Shown: positions 1 to 10,491, numbered from the stretch's first letter. The stretch is 64,000 nucleotides of DNA from Cepaea nemoralis (GCA_014155875.1 JACEFZ010015062.1:102501-166500); one strand, 5' to 3'. Made by a program: numbers and translations. Notes: generated from the sequence alone by a model not told the origin.

Positions 1-400
1 ATTGGCACCTTTCCGTCTTGACAGACGATAGTTTGGTACATTGTGCTTCAAAAAGGCTTAATAACTACGAACCATGGCGGTGGCGAGTGTGGCTGGTAAG
101 GCCAATTCTTGCAGCAAATGTCTGCCCACAGTAGATGCATGTGAAAACATGGTCATTTCCACCATTGTGCACCATCTTACGTCTCTCACGCTCTGTGCAT
201 GCTTTATCTGCAATCATTTTCTCTTTTGTCTTTATTCCATTTATGATGTTTGCCCTCCATGCAACACGTTCAACGGCGATTTGCTCCCAATGTGCATTAT
301 CTATGCCTGTATCAATCATGTCCCGCTTACACACATCTTTGTATCGTAGTAGAGGCCGACCCTGAGATCTCCTACCGTCTGTAATTAGGTACAACAATAG
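1..400 (-). mobile_element. LINE family D, 5'-truncated 3' end
   Basis: This is the 3' end of a non-LTR retrotransposon, read on the minus strand. The reading frame over 65-397 matches the last ~105 residues of the intact family D element at 44821-48726 almost residue for residue, for example RSQGRPLLRYKDVCKRDMID. It includes the terminal C2H2 finger (C-x2-C-x12-H-x4-H), which is intact. The sequence at 1-36 matches the shared family D 3' terminus containing GTCTTGACAGACGATAGTTT. A frame upstream of GRRSQGRP is absent, so this is an ordinary 5'-truncated insertion, possibly continuing left of the window. Its similarity to the intact copy suggests recent activity. Confidence 0.85.
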
Positions 401-620
401 AGTAAAGCATCCAACTGAAATCTCCTTATATTGACATGTGGACTATGCAACAGCACTGATAGTGCATCTTTTTGAACATTGATGAGCCACTATAGGATCA
501 TACAGAAGGCTTAACAAACAAAGGTAACCTATAGAGAGACATGAGATGCAGAGACCCACGTGATGACATGCAACACCGGCACGTGAACACAGACCAGCAG
601 TGAGACAGGGGTGCCTTCGG
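401..620. other. No recognisable feature
   Basis: Unique-looking sequence between the LINE end and the minisatellites. No gene or repeat was recognised. Confidence 0.5.
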
Positions 621-755
621 ACATTGTTTATTCTGACATTGTTTATTCTGACATTGTTTATTCTGACATTGTTTATTCTGACATTGTTTATTCTGACATT
701 GTTTATTCTGACATTGTTTATTCTGACATTGTTTATTCTGACATTGTTTATTCTG
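621..755. repeat. 15-bp minisatellite, 9 copies
   Basis: Nine consecutive copies of ACATTGTTTATTCTG with essentially no divergence, which points to recent expansion. Because 15 is a multiple of three, all frames stay open; the apparent proteins here (DIVYS or LFILT repeats) are by-products. Confidence 0.95.
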
Positions 756-935
756 ACAGATGTGTCATTCTGGTGGTCATACTAGCGTCTGACTGCATGC
801 AGTGGCTTTATTCTGACAGATGTGTCATTCTGGTGGTCATACTAGCGTCTGGCTGCATGCAGTGGCTTTATTCTGACAGATGTGTCATTCTGGTGGTCAT
901 ACTAGCGTCTGGCTGCATGCAGTGGCTTTATTCTA
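756..935. repeat. 60-bp tandem repeat, 3 copies
   Basis: Three copies of a 60-bp unit starting ACAGATGTGTCATTCTGG and ending in TTTATTCTG. The unit ends with the same TTTATTCTG that closes the preceding 15-bp unit, so the short array probably arose by slippage from the edge of the longer unit. Copies differ at only a few positions (GACTG versus GGCTG). Confidence 0.93.
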
Positions 936-1009
936 ATCAGATGAAGATCACGAGACGGAGGAAGGCGAGAATCTAGAAGCAGCAGATTAAGAAGTAAAAA
1001 GTAAGAGGT

Positions 1010-1099
1010 AAAAAGAAGAAGAAGAAGAAGAAGAAGAAGAAGAAGAAGAAGAAGAAGAAGAAGAAGAAGAAGAAGAAGAAGAAGAAGAAGAAGAAGAAA
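1010..1099. repeat. (GAA)n microsatellite
   Basis: About 28 near-perfect GAA triplets, flanked by purine-rich sequence. Confidence 0.95.
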
Positions 1100-1288
1100 A
1101 TATGAAATAATAGGAATAAAGCATTATATGGTAAAACAGAATGTGACAACAACCTTATGTTTTGATTTTGCTGAGAAACAACAAACTAATACGTTATGAG
1201 CAGACTTTTTAAGGAAGCATAATTTAATATATTAGTGCTTATATATGTCCCCGCATGATCCCACGATACCATTTTGTAGTGGTATAAT

Positions 1289-1689
1289 GATGGCTGGCAC
1301 CTTGCCGTCTTGACAGACGATAGTTTGTAAAATGGAGTTATATCTCTCCATAACACAAAGCCTGGGCTGAATTTAGAGATCATGTGTTGTCCATGCAGCA
1401 TGATCCCTCTCTCGTCCTGTCTAGTTTACTCCAGAGGAAAGGAAAGTTACCGGATCAGCAAAACAATGCTCTAACTGTCCGCCTGTCGGGGCTTCAATCC
1501 TAGACCAGTTGCCAACCAAGGCTTAGGGCCTGGTCTGCCCTGTCATGACATTTAGTTTTTAGGTTGCATTTCCTCGCACTAGGATAAGGCTTGTACCCTC
1601 CCAATAGCGCTCCTCTACCCGAAGCCGTTGGCACAATGTGGGATTCAGGTTTGGTAAGCGTCGCCCAATATTCGACGCTAACAGAAACA
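1289..1689 (-). mobile_element. Mini-LINE D: internally deleted 5'+3' element
   Basis: On the minus strand, 1689-1328 matches the 5' UTR of the full-length family D LINE (48726 down to about 48331). It is joined directly to 1327-1295, which matches the last ~35 bases of the same LINE (GTCTTGACAGACGATAGTTT on the plus strand). The whole EN-RT coding region, about 3.5 kb, is missing; a 41-bp stretch of the 5' UTR is also absent. The copy is flanked by GGTATAAT at 1281-1288 and 1690-1697, which looks like a target-site duplication. This implies that the shortened form itself was inserted, as a SINE-like non-autonomous passenger. The junction lacks a canonical GT-AG pair. Confidence 0.75.
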
Positions 1690-1697
1690 GGTATAAT

Positions 1698-1796
1698 AGT
1701 AATAATAATAATGGTATAACAGCGATTATGTAATAATTATATATATGATAATGATTATGAACACGATTAATAATATAATAATTAACAAGTATTTAT
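1698..1796. other. AT-rich intergenic
   Basis: TAA/TAT-rich low-complexity sequence between two LINE-derived insertions; nothing else seen. Confidence 0.5.
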
Positions 1797-1978
1797 ATGG
1801 ACAGACCTAATAGAACTAGAAGAAGAGGCTGACCATGTAAACGATGGACAGAGGGAATAAGAGAGTCCATGCGAATGTCGATATATGAAGCCTATAAACG
1901 GGCACTCTGTCTATGTTTATGCCTTATTCTTTAACTCGACACCGCAAGGTACAAGAGGAACAAGATGAGATGAGATGA
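1797..1978 (+). mobile_element. LINE family B, 3' end fragment
   Basis: Plus-strand 3' end of the LINE whose near-complete copy lies at 32152-35480 on the other strand. It matches from the conserved C-terminal region (RGRPRKRW type, with the family's MSIYEAHNRALS tail) through ACACCGCAAGGTACAAGAGG and ends in a short ATGAG-type tandem tail. It is diverged by many substitutions, so it is an old 5'-truncated copy. Confidence 0.85.
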
Positions 1979-2063
1979 TAAATGAATACAGAATAGTATG
2001 CTTCTGAGAACAATGTTACTGGCGTGTGAGACTGATACTCTTTTATGAAATGTCTAGTGTTAC

Positions 2064-3350
2064 CTCTTTTCTGAGATCCTTCAACTCTTTGTCTTTTCGC
2101 TGAGATGGCGTCACATAGTCACTGCCCTCGTTGTCTTGGTGATTCCCGTGACGTAACTCGAACCGCTTCCGGCTGGTGATCGTGTCGCGTGCCGTTGATT
2201 GACAACTGGACATGGAACTGATGGATGTGATATCACTTAACGAGTTCATGGCAGAATGATTGGGCAGGAACACGTTGTCGCTGGCCATGCTGGCACTGCT
2301 GTCCATGCTATTGCGTGCACTGTTGAACCATTTAGCGCAGTTCTCTGATTGGATACCGCTATCTACATAGGGCTCTCTTCTACTGCCACAGTCGGTGTAA
2401 CTATCCAGACGATTACAGACTTGTGAATAGTTCTCTCTTCTACTGCCACAGTCGGTGTAACTATCCAGACGATTGCAGACGTGTGAATAGTTCTCTGGGC
2501 TATCTCCACTTTCTGCAAAGTTCTCCTCTAGACTGTGGTTTTCTAAACTTCTACTTGGGATGTTTTCAGTGTGTATGTTGTCACTGCCTGTAGAAAAACT
2601 TCTCTTGTTTTCACTTCCTTTCGCGCAGTGGTCATCGCCCATACTAAATCCACTTACACAAACAGAATCACGGTTGGCACCTATGTCACGTGCACTCGGA
2701 AAGTTCTCGGTTTGAACACACCAAGTATCACCATATTGTCCATCTTGATAGTGCCTGTTTGTCGACTCACAAAAGTCACGGCTGGCCACGCATGTACAGT
2801 TAGAAATGTTGCCGAATATCGCACACTTGCTTTCTAACGGCTGCTCATTTGAAATCCGTGTCTGTTCACCTGTACCGTTTTCATTATTAATACAGGCACT
2901 ACACGTGTTATTATTTGTTAGTTTATGTAAGCTAGTGCGACACGCACATCCACGATCGATACCAGTATTCGCCATACAGCTGTGTGTGTTTGTGCTATGA
3001 AAAATATGATCCTGACCATCAAGGTCTACCGTACGCAATGTGTTATGGATATATGGCTTTGTTTGTTGGCTTGTATCAATTTCTTCCGGTTTAAACTCAC
3101 GCCCATCAGTTTTTCGAACGTGCGAAGATAAACTGCTTAACTTAAATGTCACTCCGCCAAAACTGCTTCCTAATTGACCCCGTCTTTTAGCAGTAGAGTG
3201 TTCACACAAACCTGCGGCGATCTGAGCCGGTTGGTTGGAACTATGGCTATCTGCGTCTTTGCTGCTGTTTGACCACTTGCCTTCCGAGGAGTTGAGGCCA
3301 TCATAATCACTATCATCTTTACGTGTATCAGATTTATTGTATGTCATCAT
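2064..3350 (-). CDS. Candidate host exon, Ser/Cys-rich; possibly syntaphilin-like
   Basis: An uninterrupted frame of about 429 codons, the best non-transposon coding candidate in the window. I take ATG 3348-3350 as the start because an in-frame TAG lies just upstream at 3354-3356, although an acceptor AG at the same place is possible. The frame reads into GAG|GTAACA at about 2064, a good phase-0 splice donor, so the true exon should end there rather than at the later stop. The product is hydrophilic, rich in Ser, Asn, Asp and Cys, with no membrane segment. A 20-residue block containing SYTDCGSRRE is exactly duplicated (60-bp repeat at 2373-2492). It ends SDYVTPSQRKDKELKDLRKE, entering a likely coiled coil. 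This resembles the LTPLQQKE-type motif before the coiled coil of syntaphilin/syntabulin proteins; I hold that name loosely. No partner exon was recognised. Confidence 0.5.
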
Positions 3351-3359
3351 CAACTAGTT

Positions 3360-3740
3360 GCTTGTCATAAAGAGAACTCTGCCTGGAAAACAGCCTTTGG
3401 AAATATATCTCTAGTCATAAGCCAGGTGTCTTTTATTGCCGCCATGTATCAATTATCTAGCACATCACCAGTCATATTAGTTCATTATATAGTTTCTGTT
3501 TATATTTGCGATGTAAATTAACTCATGTACAGCTAGCCATTAACTCTTTCTCTATGCCCTTAAAAAATCAATTTCACGGGCTCATTTTTGGGGTGAGTCA
3601 ACACCGAGTTATGACGGAGCCGAGATGTCTCAGAACGAGGACAAATGAACAAGTCAACTTAGCAACACACACGGTTGCCTAGATTACCTAAAGGTGAATT
3701 ATGGGAATAGTGGGATGGGATACAAGTCATTGATGAAGTT
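3360..3740. other. Upstream flank, no feature recognised
   Basis: Sequence 5' of the minus-strand exon. If that exon carries the start codon, the promoter and 5' UTR would lie here, but I see no convincing TATA box or other element. Confidence 0.4.
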
Positions 3741-3744
3741 CATG

Positions 3745-4000
3745 TAATGTATTAGTGTCCATGTTAATATCTTGTAATTGTTAATGCATTCTCATTGGTA
3801 ATGTATTGTCATTGTTAATGTATTGCCATTGTTAATGTATTGCCATTATTAATGTATTGCCATTATTAATAAAATACCAGTGTTAACGTATTGTCAGTGT
3901 TAATGTATTGTAATTGTTAATGTATTGTCAGGGATAACGTATTGTCAGTAATAATGCATTTAACAGTGTTAATGTATTGTCAGTGGTCTTGTATTGTCAG
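3745..4000. repeat. ~17-18-bp degenerate minisatellite
   Basis: About 14 imperfect copies of a TTAATGTATTGTCATTG-like unit, with CAGTG and CCATT variants. The divergence suggests an old array. Confidence 0.85.
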
Positions 4001-4023
4001 ATTTGAAAGTCTGTACCCTAAAA

Positions 4024-4485
4024 TTATACAACTATCATATTCATGTGCCTGCTCTGGCTTGGATCTCTATGCCTCTCTACAGATCTCGGTCCTTGTTGCT
4101 CTGCATCAACTCTGCTGGTGACAATCCTCCATGCCATGGTCTCAGTCCACCCATCATCAACTCTGCTGGTGACAATCCTCCATGCCATGGTCTCAGTCCA
4201 CCCATCATCAACTCTGCTGGTGACAATCCTCCATGCCATGGTCTCAGTCCACCCATCATCAACTCTGCTGGTGACAATCCTCCATGCCATGGTCTCAGTC
4301 CACCCAGCATCAACTCTGCTGGTGACAATCCACCATATCACCGCCTCAGTCCACACAGCATCATTTGTCTTGATCTGCCTCTCTTCTCCCACTGATTTCT
4401 CCATTTGCAGCGATGGTCTCCAATGCCCTGTTCTCCTTACATGACCAAGGAACGCTGTTTGCCTTTTTCGTACAGTCGTATACAA
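4024..4485 (-). pseudogene. LINE family C 3' end with internal minisatellite
   Basis: Minus-strand relic of the C-terminal end of an EN-RT LINE. FLGHVRRTGHW near the right edge and the KDRDL/SVERH region near the left edge match the family C element at 48830-51361 (plus strand). There the corresponding segment reads MMLGGLRRWQGGISSPELIQ. In this copy that 17-codon segment has been amplified about five-fold (see the repeat at 4104-4363). No RT domain remains. Confidence 0.75.
4104..4363. repeat. 51-bp minisatellite born inside a LINE
   Basis: Four near-identical 51-bp units and one diverged unit (the last, carrying CACCATATCACCGCCTCAG). Each unit contains CTGCTGGTGACAATCCTCC and CATGCCATGGTCTCAGTCC. 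On the minus strand one unit encodes 17 residues equivalent to the GGLRRWQGGISSPELI segment of family C LINEs, so the repeat unit is LINE coding sequence. Confidence 0.9.
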
Positions 4486-4512
4486 TGTTCCACTTTTATT
4501 ACACAGAAATAT

Positions 4513-4585
4513 GAATTGGGGAAGCCTTTGAGGCCACTAAGACAGTTCATGAATAAACACACATGTATTGTTTGAAGATCACAGA
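4513..4585. repeat. Dispersed repeat, second copy at ~61025
   Basis: Shares ACTAAGACAGTTC, ACATGTATTGTTTG and neighbouring blocks with 61025-61100, over about 75 bp and with several substitutions. Too short to classify. Confidence 0.6.
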
Positions 4586-4639
4586 AGTATAAGATAGCAG
4601 TAGATGCTTCAGGACGCACTAGACAACATAACCATTGAA

Positions 4640-4930
4640 ACTTATCGTTACCGACCAAGATTCGAACCTGTCACCGCCAAATAACGACGGCGCCTCGCTG
4701 CAGGAACAAGTACGTCAACGCTGACCAAATAAACACCATGGAAGGTGCCTTCATTGGCCAGGTCTATCATGAATAGGTTCATGCTTCGAGGTACACTTGT
4801 TCCTACAGCGAAGCGCCGTCGCAGCATTGGCAAACTACTGAACGAAAACTTGCCGAGAAATCACAAACAGCCAACAACAAAAAATGCTGGGGCTGACTGC
4901 GGCGTCCTGTAAAGGATATGTAATTCACTT
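4640..4930. mobile_element. tRNA-SINE relics as an inverted pair
   Basis: On the minus strand, 4712-4640 carries a tRNA-like B box (GGTTCGAATCTTGG) after a GCAGCGAGGCGCCGTCG segment. On the plus strand, 4798-4821 repeats that segment inverted (22 of 24 matches), then runs into the SINE body GCATTGGCAAACTACTG and the tail AAAAATGCTGGGGCTGACTG, ending in CCTGTAAAGGATATG. The body and tail match the SINEs at 12881-13126 and 50070-50306. The arms could form a stem of about 27 bp around an ~85-base loop. Both copies are partial. Confidence 0.6.
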
Positions 4931-5097
4931 ATTTTAAATAGTGTGTCCTCTAATCTCTACTTCCTTCTATTCACTTCCATTAGCGCCCAACAATACATGT
5001 GGGTTTATTTATGAACTGTCTAGCTCTGTGTTCATGCACTCGTGTTGGGTTACTCTGGCAGTCCACGGTGACGGCAACATTTGGCCCAGAAACCACT

Positions 5098-5196
5098 CTC
5101 TCGTTGCCACCAGGCGCGCCTTAATCCTGTCTCTCGTTGCCTCCAGGCGCGCCTTAATCCTGTCTCTCGTTGCCCCCAGGCGCGCCTTATTCCGGT
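5098..5196. repeat. 33-bp tandem repeat, 3 copies
   Basis: Three copies of CTCTCGTTGCC(A/T/C)CCAGG followed by CGCGCCTTAATCCTGT. Nearly identical and in frame (11 codons). Confidence 0.93.
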
Positions 5197-5605
5197 CTTT
5201 CACATTGCACGAGTCACTGCCACACAGTAGACCAGTTTTCAGATAACATTCCAGTACAACCTTTCTGGCATACAGTGACACTGTCTTAATGCAGAGGATA
5301 GATTCATTTTCTCACGCATCTTCTACACCAGTAGCCTACCTACAACACATAGACACATTATCCCTGTTAGTGGTTGTCCTGTTTATTATACATTAATGTA
5401 ATATGTCAAGTGGTTCATATATTGATCATAGACTGACGGAGGGGAATGGAGACCAAATGTTGTTTATGTCAGTTTGAGCAAGTGTCTGCTATGTGTGCCA
5501 ATCAATACATGCGATGTACAGAAGTCATTGCCGTTGACTTGTGTGACTGAGCTGCACGTACGCACATTGTCTCAGTCAAAGCTAAACATTATCGCTTGCA
5601 TTGGG
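5197..5605. other. No recognisable feature
   Basis: No gene, repeat or transposon similarity recognised. Confidence 0.4.
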
Positions 5606-5812
5606 CAAATATAGACCATGATATATCGTCACTAGCACGGAGTATTATGTTCCAGGCAAATATAGAACATGATATATCGTCACTAGCACGGAGGATTGTG
5701 CTTCAAGCAAATGCAGAACACTATATATCGTCACCAGCAGGGAGGATTATGTTCCAGACAAATGTAAAACATGATGTATAGTCACCAGCAGGGAGGATTA
5801 TGTTCCAGGCAA
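5606..5812. repeat. 51-bp tandem repeat, 4 copies
   Basis: Units start at 5606, 5657, 5708 and 5759. Each runs CAAAT(A/G)(T/C)AGAACATGATATATCG ... GGAGGATTATGTTCCAG with 10-20 percent divergence. Unrelated in sequence to the 51-bp repeat at 4104. Confidence 0.92.
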
Positions 5813-5849
5813 GATAGAACAATATGCTTCAGCACTGTCACATACTAGC

Positions 5850-6065
5850 CTGCAATCTAAGAGTTAAAACTAAACACACATACTAAGACGCCTATAATCT
5901 CAGAGTTAAAACTAAACGCATACTAAGAAGTCTATAATCTAAGAGGTAAAACAAACGCACACGAAGAAGTCTATAATCCAAGAGTTAAAACATAACGCAT
6001 ACTACGAAGCACATCCTAACCTATAATCTAAGTGTTAAAACAAACTGTATACTAAGAAGTATATT
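5850..6065. repeat. ~47-bp degenerate tandem repeat
   Basis: Four to five imperfect copies of a unit containing TCTATAATCTAAGAGTTAAAAC and GCATACTAAGAAG. Confidence 0.85.
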
Positions 6066-6790
6066 ATCTACGAAAAGATACTAACGATGAACACATATTT
6101 ACTTAATGATCATCTCTAATTACACACGTGTCCGGCTTCGAGCCGTGATAGTCCAGGCGTGTAGCAACACATAACTAGTCTAGAATATGTCTTGTGGAGG
6201 CCGTGTGTGTTGACGATGTCTGGGTTATGTTGGTCTGTGGGCGGCCTGCGGTCAACTTAACAGGGTAGATAAGACAATATTGCTGACTGCTAGAGCCACG
6301 TTTCTTTGGCGTCGTGGATTTCTGGATCAATAGCTCGTCAGGTATCGATTTTTTGTGGTCGCAGCTGAAGGAGTGGCTGATGCAACATACACAACATATC
6401 TTTCTCTAATTCAATATCTATTCTAGTTTCTTTCTGGTTGTTTACGGGGGTCTTTGTTACAAACCTAATCAGTTTCCACATCTCTAGATCCCTACTGATC
6501 TTGTTCTTGTATTTGATTTTACATTCCCATTATATCCACTTGGTTTGTCCGTCTGCTCCTGCCTATGTAATTGTCGAGCGACGCATGAATACATTGTATA
6601 TTTCTTGAATTCTCTTTGCACAATTCATATGTTTAATGCGTTTTTATATATTTGTATCATTTCGACGCGATGGGTGGGCCTGCAGATGAAACATGTGACA
6701 CATTGCCACGCTGTAGTTGTTAATGTTATAGTATATACTGATTGATTTGTGATGACAGCACGTGTAGTGGGGATTTCCCAACTATAGTCC
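6066..6790. other. No recognisable feature
   Basis: Stop-rich in all frames; no repeat or gene recognised. Confidence 0.4.
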
Positions 6791-6799
6791 GTTTACAAA

Positions 6800-7315
6800 T
6801 GCTTGCCCCCATTTACGATCAATATGTTGAAAAATGTCTGTTGCATCGTTATGAAAATTTCCTGCCGTCTTATATTTACCCCCACCCAAGGAATATGACA
6901 GACAGAAACATCAATGAACTAGTCCTTCAAGAAACAAATGAAGATCGTAAACTGATTAGAGACATTAGACGTAGACAGTCAAAATTTTTGGGCATTTTAT
7001 GAGAAGAAATGAATTAGAGAACTTGATGACGACTGCTCGTAGAAAAACCAAGAAGTATAAACGGAAGTTTATACTTCACCTCGACACCGCAAGGTACAAG
7101 AGGAACATGATGAGATGAGAGATGAGAGATGATGACGACTGGCAAGATCTAAGGGAAGAGACCAAGGGGAAGACGGAGAAGTAAATACCTGGATGGCTTG
7201 ACCACGTGGCATGGTCGAGATAGGAACACAGATCTGATCTACGACTCTGGTGATCGAGTGAGATGGCAGAACATGACCCCCCACGCTTGTCGGCATTGCA
7301 CATGATGGATGGATG
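6800..7315 (+). pseudogene. LINE C-terminal fragment, split by a mini-LINE
   Basis: The frame ending at 7002 contains LIRDIRRRQSKFLG, the post-RT block that precedes the GH(I/F)MRR motif in many EN-RT LINEs. It is followed after a frameshift by MRRNELENLMTTG. After the 95-bp insertion at 7036-7130 the same element resumes as GKRPRGRRRSKYLDGL and WHGRDRN. Only this C-terminal tail survives; there is no RT palm. It is distinct from families B, C and D. Confidence 0.7.
7036..7130 (+). mobile_element. Mini-LINE B: 95-bp 5'+3' chimera with TSD
   Basis: A complete small insertion flanked by perfect 11-bp duplications GATGACGACTG (7025-7035 and 7131-7141). Its first ~28 bases (CTCGTAGAAAAACCAAGAAG...) match a 5'-proximal segment of the family B LINE (35150-35180, opposite strand). 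The rest (TATACTTCACCTCGACACCG through ATGAGAGATGAG) matches the LINE's 3' end and tandem tail. About 3 kb between is missing. The two parts meet in an inverted repeat, GAAGTATAAAC / GTTTATACTTC, which is also present as two far-apart halves in the parent. Confidence 0.85.
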
Positions 7316-10155
7316 AATGGAAGGAATTTGTCTTTGATCAGTCCAAAGGCAACTTAAATCATGGAAAGCTGCGACATTTCTTTGATGTTTTGGTGAAAAT
7401 GTAATGAATTCACGCTAACAAACTTGTTTTACAGTAATGCATGTCAATTCTGGAGACGTAAGGCGTATTCAGATTCGGATGGAAGTGGGTGCAAAGTGTA
7501 ATGTTAGTAAAGACAGCGAATTTACAGAGGCATGGAGTAAATAATGTGGAATCGAAATGGAAATGGACAGGGAAGTAGAAGGAATCTATTTCTTACCTTA
7601 TTTTTCATTTCCTTCTTGTTTCTTCAGCTGCTAGTTAATAATGTGCACACAGGGAGTCATGTTACTAGGATGCATTTAGCTTTTTATATGGAGTTCGTGA
7701 AAGCTTCAAAACAGTATGCGTTAATGTGCGAATAGAGTAACCAGAGATGATACGCAATTTAATCACGTGTCAATTTTTAAGGATCTGTTCAGCGGTCTGT
7801 GTAATGTGTTCATACGTGCACTTGGGTGACAGAAACGTTTTGAGTCTTCGTGAACGATTGTTTATTCTTTTGCTTACTGTTCAGAGACGGAACATGATTA
7901 CCTGTTTTGCACGATGAATATAGTTGTAAATATCTGTAGTGGGCTTCCTTCTTAACGGCCAAGATGTTGGTCCTCTTTACATTGAAGTTTATAGATTGAT
8001 TCGTATGTTCGTATGTTGGCCGTCATTTGACAACGTGTTTGTTCTCAGGTTTCTAGTTATGTCACAATATGACAGTTTCCACGGCAATATTACTCTTCTG
8101 TTGGTATTCAATGCGTTTAGTGTTGTTTTTTTTTTCAATGCCAGTTGTTTGTCACGGTTGAGGGATATTGGAACTGAAAATTCATCACTGTGGAGTACAA
8201 TCTATTGCCATTGACAAGTTGTATTGTTTGTGCAGATGCTGTTTAGGGCTTGCAATTTTTCTGAATAGTTGGAGCAAAATATCCCAGTAGGTGTGCATGT
8301 GGATTAATGTCTGCGATCCGCCCAGACCTTAATCTGTGTCGGACGATTCCAGTAGGTTGATGACTGCTCTCGGTTGCATAAAATTTAATCCATCATTTCT
8401 CCAATAGTCATCTTCCTCTTTCAACATAAGGTCCACACATTTTTTCCAGTAAGTTTTATCAATATTTAATGGCGCCTCACTGGGTTATTATCTTCACGTC
8501 AGACAATTTGAATGTAGTATTGTCAGCTGCCACCTGTCCTTTAATTTTAGCCCACTGTCACATAATACCGAAGAATGCCGATCCAGATTGATGAAAGGCC
8601 TGAAACCGCCGTCGCTAGGCGCCACAACTATTTGATGTGGGGAAATATGTTCCAAATTTAAACTCGACCGGGATTCCCTGAGAAGTCCCCGAATCAAAGA
8701 AAATCGTCGGCATGTTGATTAGCCCGGATCTCAAGATGAGAGGGAAAGTGCCGTCTTGATTTGGTCGCCGCCAGGACAATGACGTCACTCGGGCAACTTT
8801 TTTCGGCTGTTGGAAGTTGACGAAACTTGCGATCAGTCTGTGGGATGAACTACAGATAACGGGAGTGTTTGTTTGTTCCAATTCGAATGGAGAAGGGATT
8901 CACAGTGTCCCATGTTGTTTGGAAACAAGGGGACATTTTTTTCATGATTGTGAATTGTGAATTCCAACTCGGAACACTAGAATAAGGTAGTTTATTTATA
9001 AATAGAGTTAGGACTTGAACTTAGTGATAGTGTGTTGTGTGAACGTAGTCTAGGAGCGTCGGCCGCAGCTGGCTGATGCCTAGCTTAAACGAGGTAGAGT
9101 GATATATCATTTCACTCGGCAGGGTAGGACCAATGTAATGGGATGATATTCAGGGAGATTTGGGATGGCTGGGGGGATAAAGGAAATGTTAATGGTAGGA
9201 TATTCCGGTAGGGAGGTCTACTGGGGAGCTGTGCGTTTCCTTTTGGTCTTTCCTTTTCCTTACCACCCAAATGTGACGAACTACTCTGCTTTATGCTAGA
9301 GTGTAGTTCTAGGTTAACCAGGATAAATATCTGAGTGTGGCCTTTAGCCTACAATCACATATAGTGGGTTCGAATAGGGTTTTTCTCTCACAGAATGTTC
9401 TATTTTCAACAGGTTCCACAGTGTAGAAGAAGGGAAATATTACTCAGAGGTGTGGACAATGACAGTCACACTGAGTGCAATTCCATTGTAGAGAAGAGCT
9501 GATGGACAACACAGAGGTGTGAACAATGGCTATCACACTGAGTGCAGTTATACTAAATGGCCTCGGAAATGGGACATCGTTCCAAAAATTATAGACTCAT
9601 AGAAATCAGGAGTGTTATCCTGAAAGGGCCAGTGTAGCGGTGATTGAGTGCCCAAGGCAGTTTTTTATGAAACTATTAACACCTCCAGGGAAAATGACAA
9701 TATTAGGTAGAGAGGTGGAATAACAGTGATTTTAAAGTAACGGGGACTATGTCGAGTGACCATAACTATAGGTTGTAGAGAGGTTGCAGAGTAAAGACAC
9801 TCATTCAGTAACATTTTGCAACCGGACTGAAAGTTTTCTTTAAACTCGTGTGAGATATAAGGAGATCTTCGTAGGTATCAGGATTTTAATGAACATATTA
9901 AGTACATAGTGTGTTCCTGATTCATGGTCATTATTAGGCTATATTCACTCTTGGAGACCAGTCACACAGTCTATATACGGATAACTCCTAGAAGTCAACC
10001 ACTGTCGGGAGAGACGCTTCATTCGGTGAGACCTGTTTGGAACTTACTATGGTGTGATGTGGTATGGCCGACCGTGATGATGAACGATCCTGGGCTCACT
10101 GATCTCTTCTCGCATACACCATAGAAAATACTACATATTTCCACACGCAAACAGT
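7316..10155. other. 2.8 kb without recognised genes
   Basis: Short frames only. Two overlapping minus-strand frames at 8494-8881 (67 and 88 residues) match nothing I know. An imperfect duplication with a 67-bp period lies at 9446-9570 (AGAGGTGTGGACAATGACAG and its variant). No transposon signature was identified. Confidence 0.45.

Positions 10156-10251
<96 letters not shown>
10156..10251. repeat. (CA)n microsatellite
   Basis: About 47 uninterrupted CA dinucleotides. Confidence 0.97.
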
Positions 10252-10254
<3 letters not shown>

Positions 10255-10348
10255 ACACTTTTCTGTATTAAATGTTTTATTTTATCATTTGTTAAAATAC
10301 AGTCTTGTGTGGATATGTTCTGGAGGAATATGAAGGGTATTGTTTAGT

Positions 10349-10350
<2 letters not shown>

Positions 10351-10381
<31 letters not shown>

Positions 10382-10400
10382 AAGAAGAAGAAGAAGAAGA

Positions 10401-10489
<89 letters not shown>
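10351..10489. repeat. (GAA)n(GA)n compound microsatellite
   Basis: About 18 GAA triplets (10351-10404) pass directly into about 42 GA dinucleotides (10405-10489). Confidence 0.97.

Positions 10490-10491
<2 letters not shown>

Noticed and set aside
611..976. 121-codon frame with DIVYS repeats
   Set aside because: Explained by the 15-bp and 60-bp minisatellites.
1289..1689. Mini-LINEs as spliced LINE transcripts
   Set aside because: Neither the 1327/1328 nor the ~7063 junction has GT-AG at the parental breakpoints, so template jumping or deletion fits better.
7316..10155. Possible host gene in the 8494-8881 minus-strand frames
   Set aside because: Two short overlapping frames in different phases, no splice signals judged convincing and no motif.
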